Shown piece after piece: positions 57,703 through 64,000 of a stretch of DNA of 64,000 bases (its first letter is position 1; each line of letters starts with the position of its first letter). Both the position numbers and the translations under genes were made by a program. Origin of the DNA: Palaemon carinicauda (lineage: Eukaryota > Arthropoda > Malacostraca > Decapoda > Palaemonidae); the NCBI RefSeq assembly GCF_036898095.1, contig NC_090750.1, forward strand, positions 84,153,062 through 84,217,061. Reading direction: 5' to 3'. A model generated the notes under the pieces. The model was not told the origin of the DNA and ran no database searches. It saw only the letters and a program-made list of their open reading frames with translations.

Positions 57703-57745
57703 CCTTGGCGGAGGTCTGCGTTCGCAGAGCGTTTTCACCTTTTTG
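57703..57745 (+). mobile_element. TIR element family D end fragment
   Basis: CCTTGGCGGAGGTCTGCGTT followed by CGCAGAGCGTTTTCACC, the inverted end of the element at 50495-50750 extended by its outer GCAGA/GCGCTC part. The rest of the element is absent or unrecognisably decayed. Confidence 0.6.
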
Positions 57746-58534
57746 TTTTAATCGGAATTAATGTTCAAGAGCTTTGTATGTAAGAAGAGTTTTGGTTGTT
57801 ACGTTTATGATTTTAAGTGTTATATTTTACATATACTTTATTTATTATTAGTCTAGCAAGTACCATCGATTTTCCTTTTAGTTTTCTGTCGCTGTGGCCA
57901 AAAGTGGAAACGACCTGTCACCGAGAAGGCCTAGAACCTCCAGGAGGATTAAGGCATAGCTAGTAGCCCCAATTAACGTAAGACAACTTATATTTATCTG
58001 TAGGAAAGACAGGGTCCCGAAAGGCCTTCTGCGTTCTTCCTGGTAATTATGCTAGTTCCCTATAATGACACGTTTGCAGTTTTCGTTATCCGTCCTTTTT
58101 CCCATTAACCGCCTGTTCCTTTGCCATCGAGCCACCCACCTTCCTGTCTTTCTATGGCTGTCTTCTAGGGTTATTTATTACCGTCTCATTAGGTAAATGC
58201 TATGCTTTTTAATGAGCTCTAAACAAATAACCATTTAGATAGATTAAATGAGGACGTGTGGCGTAAAATATTAACTTGTAAATTGAGTTTCAAATTTGGT
58301 TCTTTCTCGAAATGGTGTGCTGTGGAGATTGATTTATTTGCGGGAAATTTTCTATTTAAAAAAATTACGTTTGCTTTTTTATTTGGGGAAAAAATTCATG
58401 CATATTCTTTTTAGATTAGTGTTGTATTATATGGCATTTATTGTAGATCTGTCTTAAAAGCTACTGAATTATCAAAGTTTTATGATTTTGTTTTTCGGTT
58501 TACCGTGGATCTTAACTTTTTGTAATTGAAGTTA

Positions 58535-58537
<3 letters not shown>
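57746..58537. other. Low-copy-looking non-coding stretch
   Basis: 57870-58180 is GC-richer and repeat-free, but no exon can be argued. Confidence 0.4.
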
Positions 58538-58599
<62 letters not shown>

Positions 58600-58600
58600 G
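58538..58600. repeat. (GA)n microsatellite
   Basis: GA run with one GGAG interruption. Confidence 0.97.
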
Positions 58601-59022
58601 GTGAAAAAACCTCAGCGCAATATACAATCCCAAAGAGGCCGAGAGATAAACACCATCAACCCTTAAGTCCTCAGCCAACACAACCCTCTCCTACCAAATC
58701 CTCAAAACGAAACCGCCAGTTCATTAAAAGAAGGAATTTCTTTGTATAAGCCACCGTCTTTTGCATCAACCACGATTCCCTGTTACCGCAGGATTGTAAC
58801 CCTTCCCCCTCTCAGCACCCTTTCTCCTTCCTTCCCTCCTAGAGAACCACGGCATGACCAGGAACATGTCCTCAACGGGATCTCCTGTCGCTTCGTTATC
58901 TCCATCACTGTCATGTCATTGTATCCTTCGAGAGGATTCCACCACTTAGTGCCTAATGCCAGGCGGAGGACCGGCAGACCCCCCTGAAATTGCCACCCAT
59001 CTGCAAACCTACTGGTTGAAAG

Positions 59023-59023
<1 letters not shown>
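58601..59023. other. Stretch with an 81-codon frame, no gene recognised
   Basis: Plus frame 58742-58987 (MYKPPSFAS...RRRTGRPP) has no known domain and no supporting signals. Confidence 0.35.
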
Positions 59024-59088
<65 letters not shown>

Positions 59089-59138
59089 ATGACGTACTCT
59101 TATTGTGTTAGGCATGCAATTTTGAGGCTTATAAGAGA

Positions 59139-59205
<67 letters not shown>

Positions 59206-59256
59206 ATGACGTACTGTTATTCCTTCCTTAAGGTATGCAATTTTTAGTGTCTTAAG

Positions 59257-59310
<54 letters not shown>

Positions 59311-59357
59311 ATAACGTTACGTTATTACGGAATGTTTGCAATTTTGAGTGTCTAAGA

Positions 59358-59410
<53 letters not shown>

Positions 59411-59457
59411 GATGTACTGTTATTAAGTAATGTTTGCAATTTTTAATGTCTAAGAGA

Positions 59458-59531
<74 letters not shown>

Positions 59532-59601
59532 ATGTACTGTTATTACGTAATGTTTGCAATTTTTAATGTCTAAGAGACATACACGCACACACACACACAC
59601 A

Positions 59602-59680
<79 letters not shown>
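59024..59680. repeat. CT-spaced compound array, five spacers
   Basis: (CT)n tracts alternate with a spacer of the AATGACGTACTGTTATTACG / AATGTTTGCAATTTTTAATG / TCTAAGAGACA type. The last spacer carries a (CA)n insertion (59580-59603). Arg/Glu-rich minus frames are artefacts. Confidence 0.94.
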
Positions 59681-59683
<3 letters not shown>

Positions 59684-61803
59684 GTTTGTTTGTGAGGGAA
59701 TTCAAGCGAAAATAACACCAGCTCCCCAAAGAATTTAATGAGTGTTGCGATATACATTTTCTTGCTGTCAGTCAATATTAAATGGTCGCAAATATTATTT
59801 GGAAAACATAATGTTGCTAAAGATTTCTTCTCGAGAGAGAATTAATATAAGATTGTGACATTGAATTTGATTAGTGTAATTATGATTATTTTGGTCAAGT
59901 GCTTTCCATAGGGTATTGGAGCTCGTGATTTTTTTGAGACATTTATTCTAGCCAATACATTTAGGCTTAGAATAGCCTCCGCAATATAAAGGCCGAGGGA
60001 AGAATCTAGCAAAATATGACCCAATATAGATTAAGTTGCATTAGCTCGTTTGCGTAGAAATTGTGTAGTATTTTATGCCATTTATAAGTCGTGAGCTCAT
60101 CTTTCAGTAATAAGTAATGATAGCCATAATAATGGTAATCACAATAAGCTATTTTTTTCGGTAGTTGGTTTCCGAATTACCGAAAAAAACTTTACTCTGT
60201 GAACGTCAAGATAGATATTGGGTTTTGCTTATATTTTTTATTTTAGTGTTGTGTTAAAGATCACACAAAGCTTACGTCGCCTTCTTCAAGGTTGATTATG
60301 CCCCCTAGACTCCTCATGTCATTGTCTCAGACTAGGGAGTGTACTAGTAAATTCCTTTTGAGTTTTCTGAAGGATGTCCATGTCCTGCTTTAAGTATTGT
60401 GCAATTGATTAGAAGTATATTTTAATGTAATAAATCAGTAGTATATTTTGTATCCAACTCTAAAGAAACTATGATTACCATAATATTAGTTACTAAAATC
60501 TTCATCTCACTGCTTATCCTATTCGACTATTTAATCGTTCGTAATGAAGTTTTCATCTTTGATCGATGAAATCATCTATAAATATTTTTGTCAGGTTTTT
60601 TTTTTTCATTCGTTTGAACAAAACAATTTGTTTGTTCGTAATTATTTTAATTGTTGATATGGGTTTGGTCGGCACATTGGTCCCCTACAATTTACAGTGC
60701 CATTCTCTTCCTCTACAGAAACAGTTTGTTTTGGACATGAAGTATTTTTAGATTTAGCACTCTTGTCAGAGCTGTTAATAATGTGATTTTATCGTTTAAA
60801 TTCATGAAAATTATGAGACTTGATAAACGATAGTTAATAGTGCCTCATTTGTGATTTTAATTAAAGCATGCTTGAAGGTAGACCTGTTTCGAATACACTC
60901 CACTTGGATTAATGAGAATTTTGTTGATATATTGTCAAATTTTTTCACATTTACATTGAATTTCTTTTAACGAACTTACTTTTCCATAATTTTGCATCAA
61001 TAAGATTTTTCTATTAATTGATAACCACTGATGTTTGTAGTATGTGGGGAAATTGGTCGTTTGATGTTTTATAAATGCTGTAAATGCACAAATGTGGAAG
61101 CCACGTTAGTATTTTTATAGCCTTTTATGTGTAATGCATGTATGACATTTCATGAATAATATTTAGTTTTAAGCCAAACACTGCGGTCAGGCGATGGGCT
61201 TGGGCGGTTGGCGATGAAAGGCCATTTTTTTTTTTTTTTTAGAATTCTTTATATACAGCCTGGAAGACATAGAATCCATGTGAGGAATTTCTATGTAGTT
61301 GAAAATGATCTTGATGGACGGCTGTAATTTGATATTGCAGCTCTATATATCATAGTAGTTCTAATCATGATTGCCTGCTTTCGTTTCAGTTCCTAATCTC
61401 GTTAATGATTCATTGCCTCGTATTTTATGCGTCGTCATTATTTTCCTTTTTAGTTTTTTCTAGTTCTGAGGCGCTACTGACCATTATTTTACCTTTGCCC
61501 TTATTTAGAAAATTCATGCTGTTATTGTTTATTCCAAATTATGATAAACTAATGAAAGTTAGTCCAAGATTTCCCCATCCCCCTACCAAGGTTTCCCAGC
61601 TTAGCCTATGGTAAAGGTAACAGAGCAGAGCAAGGACTATAATCACCTTTAAAAAAGCGTAATTTGATACGAGAAAGCTATTTAGCTTTACTGAATAGCA
61701 CAAATTATTTCAGGAAGTGAAAATCTTTGCATCTAAGATAGTTGGCGGGAGGTGGTGACATTGGTTGGGTTGAATTTTTTTGAGAGTTGTCAGGTCAGAC
61801 AAC
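59681..61803. other. Region without recognisable features
   Basis: About 2.1 kb, AT-rich. Frames of 60-69 codons are unremarkable. No repeat family or exon recognised. Confidence 0.4.
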
Positions 61804-61840
61804 AGGTTTAAAGGTCATTCGTGAATGGCTGATACTAACC

Positions 61841-61841
<1 letters not shown>
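61804..61841 (-). mobile_element. SINE family B tail fragment
   Basis: GGTTTAAAGGTCATTCGTGA and ATGGCTGATACTAACCATG match the 3' end of the family on the minus strand. The rest is cut off by the (TA)n tract. Confidence 0.55.

Positions 61842-61912
<71 letters not shown>
61842..61912. repeat. (TA)n microsatellite
   Basis: Uninterrupted TA run of about 70 bp. Confidence 0.97.
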
Positions 61913-62800
61913 TTAGACGTTACTAGTCCACTGCAGAACAAAGTCCTCAGACATGCCCTTCCACTTGCGTCTGTTTATGGCCTTTTTGTGCCAGTCCACG
62001 CCCACATACTTCCTTAGTTTGTTGATCCATTGTCTTTTCTTCCTTCCTGTGCTTCTTTTACAATGTTTAGGGACCCATTCTGTTATTCTTAATGTCCGTC
62101 TATTTTATGTCACTCTCATTATAAGTCCTGTCAATTTCTTTTTCTTACAAGTTGTTAGAATATCCTCTACTTTAGTTTGCTCTCGTATCCATGTTGCTTC
62201 TTTCATTATTCTTTCCATAGCTCTTTGAGTTGTAACTAGCTTATGTTCTAAGCCTTTAGTAAGGCTCCAAGTGTATGATGCATAAGTTAATACTGGTAGG
62301 ACCATCTCATTAAATACTTTTCTTCTTAGAGAAAGTGGCAGCATTTTACTTTTCATAATCTCATTTTGTTTACCAAATACTCTCCATCCGATGCTTATCC
62401 TTCTTTTGATTTCGTGTCCTGGGGAAACTCTTACTGTCTGTTCTAAGTACGTATATTATCAATCTGTAGAGGTTCGTCCATAACTCTTATTTATGTTCTC
62501 TTCATTTTCATTTAATATTATATTAGTTTTACTCTTATTCAATTTCAGTCCTACTTTCGGCTTTCTTTATCGAAGTCTTTATCATCTTCTGTAATTCCAC
62601 CTTTGATTCACTAAACACAACTATGTCATCTGCAATTCTCAAGTTGTTAAAGTATTATCTCATTAGTGTTAATTCCTACATTTTTCCACTATAAATTCTT
62701 GAAAAATTCTTCGAGGCATGCTGTGAATAATTTAGGAGAGATGGTATCTCCCTGCCTAACTCCTTTCTCAATCGGAATTTTCTCACTATTTTATATTTAT
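61913..62800 (-). pseudogene. Non-LTR retrotransposon reverse transcriptase, C-terminal part
   Basis: Read on the minus strand from 62800 down. GVRQGDTISPKLFTACLEEF (near 62765-62710) is the RT block before the catalytic motif. The catalytic block itself reads ADDIVVFSESKVELQK at about 62636-62590, with both Asp present. A later open frame (62356-62105) begins MKSKMLPLSLRRKVFNEMV, then LPVLTYASYTWSLTK and QRAMERIM. This arrangement is typical of LINE proteins of the RTE/CR1 type. Stops and frameshifts occur between blocks, and the 5' part and endonuclease are missing. A (TA)n tract bounds each side, so the insertion edges are unclear. Confidence 0.82.
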
Positions 62801-62806
62801 GTAGTT

Positions 62807-62811
<5 letters not shown>

Positions 62812-62872
<61 letters not shown>
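62812..62872. repeat. (TA)n microsatellite
   Basis: Uninterrupted TA run followed by CA and ATGT repeats. Confidence 0.97.
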
Positions 62873-62879
<7 letters not shown>

Positions 62880-63239
62880 TATGTTCCTACATACATACAC
62901 ACACTATATGTATGTATGTATATGTAGTGTACATTTTCATCAAAGAATGGCCGCCTGTAGCACATCACGCAGATAGACGTCTGTTATGTATACAAACAAA
63001 AGACTCGTAATTCACAACCTCTGTTTGACGAAAACCCATAAAAAAAGTCATCGACCAATTAATTCTGATCCCCGAAACTGCCAAAAGCAACCCCCCCCCC
63101 CCCCCCGGTCACAGATCATTCTTTACTGCGAGGCAATGCTTGTGTGCGTGCGCGCTTGCATGCCTGCGCCAAATTTTGCTTGGCGAATGTAGCTCCGAGC
63201 GCCGCTTGAAACTCGAGATCTTTACTGACTAATTTCAGC
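62873..63239. other. Stretch with a C16 run
   Basis: A run of 16 C at 63091-63106 and an alternating GTGCGTGCGCGC stretch near 63141. No gene supported. Confidence 0.45.
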
Positions 63240-63280
63240 TATAAAAACGCTCATAAATTTTCATTACTCACTCAGCAGAA
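63240..63280 (+). promoter_or_regulatory. Candidate core promoter
   Basis: TATAAAAACGC at 63240-63250, with TCATTACTCACTC at 63261-63273 at roughly initiator distance, in a GC-richer patch (63130-63390) free of simple repeats. No downstream exon can be shown inside the window, so this stays weak. Confidence 0.22.
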
Positions 63281-63404
63281 GGAGGTTGAGAGGAGTTTGG
63301 CGTGCAATAAATTCTAATTAATGTGTTAGCTGCGTGAGATCTCCGGTGCGCTCGGCTCGCTCCGCGTGAATGCTCGTGACGGCAGGGTTGCCAGGGTTTC
63401 TAAG

Positions 63405-63745
63405 TGAGAAAAGGCCAACTTCTGATCAACTGAAGCTTTAAAAGGCCAACCCATTCGTAAAAAAGGCCAGACGTATAGCATTTAAGGCCAACCTTTTTTA
63501 TGGTATTGCTAAAGGCCAACCAATTTCAAAAACCCATTAGTACAAAAAGGCCAGAAGTTTAGCATTTAAAGCCAACCTTTTTTATGATAATGCTAAAGGC
63601 TAACACATTTCAAAAACCCATTAGTAAAAAAAGGCCAAAAGTATAGAATTTAAGGCTAACCATTTTTATGATTTTGCTAAAGGCTAACTAACTTAAAAAA
63701 AAAAGGCTAAATTTGAAGTTGTTAGCCTGAAAAAGGCCAACCTGG
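63405..63745. repeat. Minisatellite of AAGGCCAAC-bearing units, about 87 bp
   Basis: About 3.7 copies. Each unit has AAAAAGGCCAGAAGTATAGC, ATTTAAGGCCAACC, TTTTTATGATATTGCTAAAG and GCCAACCAATTTCAAAAACC-type segments. Later copies change GGCCAAC to GGCTAAC. Confidence 0.88.
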
Positions 63746-64000
63746 CATCCATGCTCGTGAGCCGTCGATCCTCTGTTGTTGCTCGAATAGAAAAGGATTT
63801 CAGATAGGATGTGTGGAGGGGGTGGGGGGTGTTGCCTAGGAAAAGGATTTTATTGGCTTGGTATTGATAGATTCGTGTATTGGGGTTGGTATTTGCATGC
63901 CTTTAAGGTTACAAGGTGTATTTTGATTGGAAATTAAAATTAACTTTTATAGATTTGATCGTTTCGTTGTATTTTTTAAGGACTCCAGATAGGAAGTGTG
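63746..64000. other. End of window, nothing seen
   Basis: No gene or repeat recognised. GATAGGAAGTGTG at the very end resembles GATAGGATGTGTG at 63804-63816. Confidence 0.4.

Overview
Eukaryotic genomic DNA, AT-rich and dominated by repeats, with no complete protein-coding gene that I can support. Four things suggest a decapod crustacean, probably a caridean prawn or shrimp: very long (GA)n/(CT)n and (TA)n tracts; a retroposon tail family ending in TTGTAGCTTAGCAAGT plus (AAT)n; a tRNA-headed SINE; and small terminal-inverted-repeat elements. I recognise these families from memory of decapod genomic sequence. No database was searched.

Layout. 1-6919 is the left copy of a long direct duplication whose right copy is 21145-28148 (offset about 21.1 kb). 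The copies differ almost only by one-base indels in homopolymers and by GA-tract length. They carry the pol end and 3' LTR of a dead Ty3/Gypsy retrotransposon, a retroposon copy, GA arrays and a TIR element. The right copy belongs to a full-length Gypsy element (18947-23891) with both LTRs, a primer-site candidate, a polypurine tract and remnants of gag, protease, RT, RNase H and integrase. Between the copies lie a TA-flanked MITE (7154-7339), a convincing terminal coding exon on the minus strand (8219-8382), a possible small first exon (11397-11473), a long imperfect palindrome (12834-12955), a GA-spaced array (13258-13555) and a 1.25-kb tandem duplication with GA tracts at its edges (14285-17003). 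A 500-base run of N (28501-29000) is a scaffold gap.

29001-64000 is mostly non-coding. It holds tandem arrays of many unit sizes (24, 25, about 34, about 45, 51, 71, 81, about 87 and about 118 bp), CT/GA-spaced compound arrays (29989-30545, 51540-51949, 59024-59680), several copies of the retroposon tail, four SINE copies or fragments, a non-LTR retrotransposon RT fragment on the minus strand (61913-62800), another non-LTR 3' fragment (30866-31136), a DDE-transposase scrap (31695-31833) and several TIR elements.

There are no operons or co-working genes to describe. The interest is structural: how GA tracts bound tandem duplications, how one retroposon tail sits on two different bodies, TIR elements that carry AGGTCA nuclear-receptor half-sites, and whether the 21-kb-spaced duplication is real or an assembly artefact.
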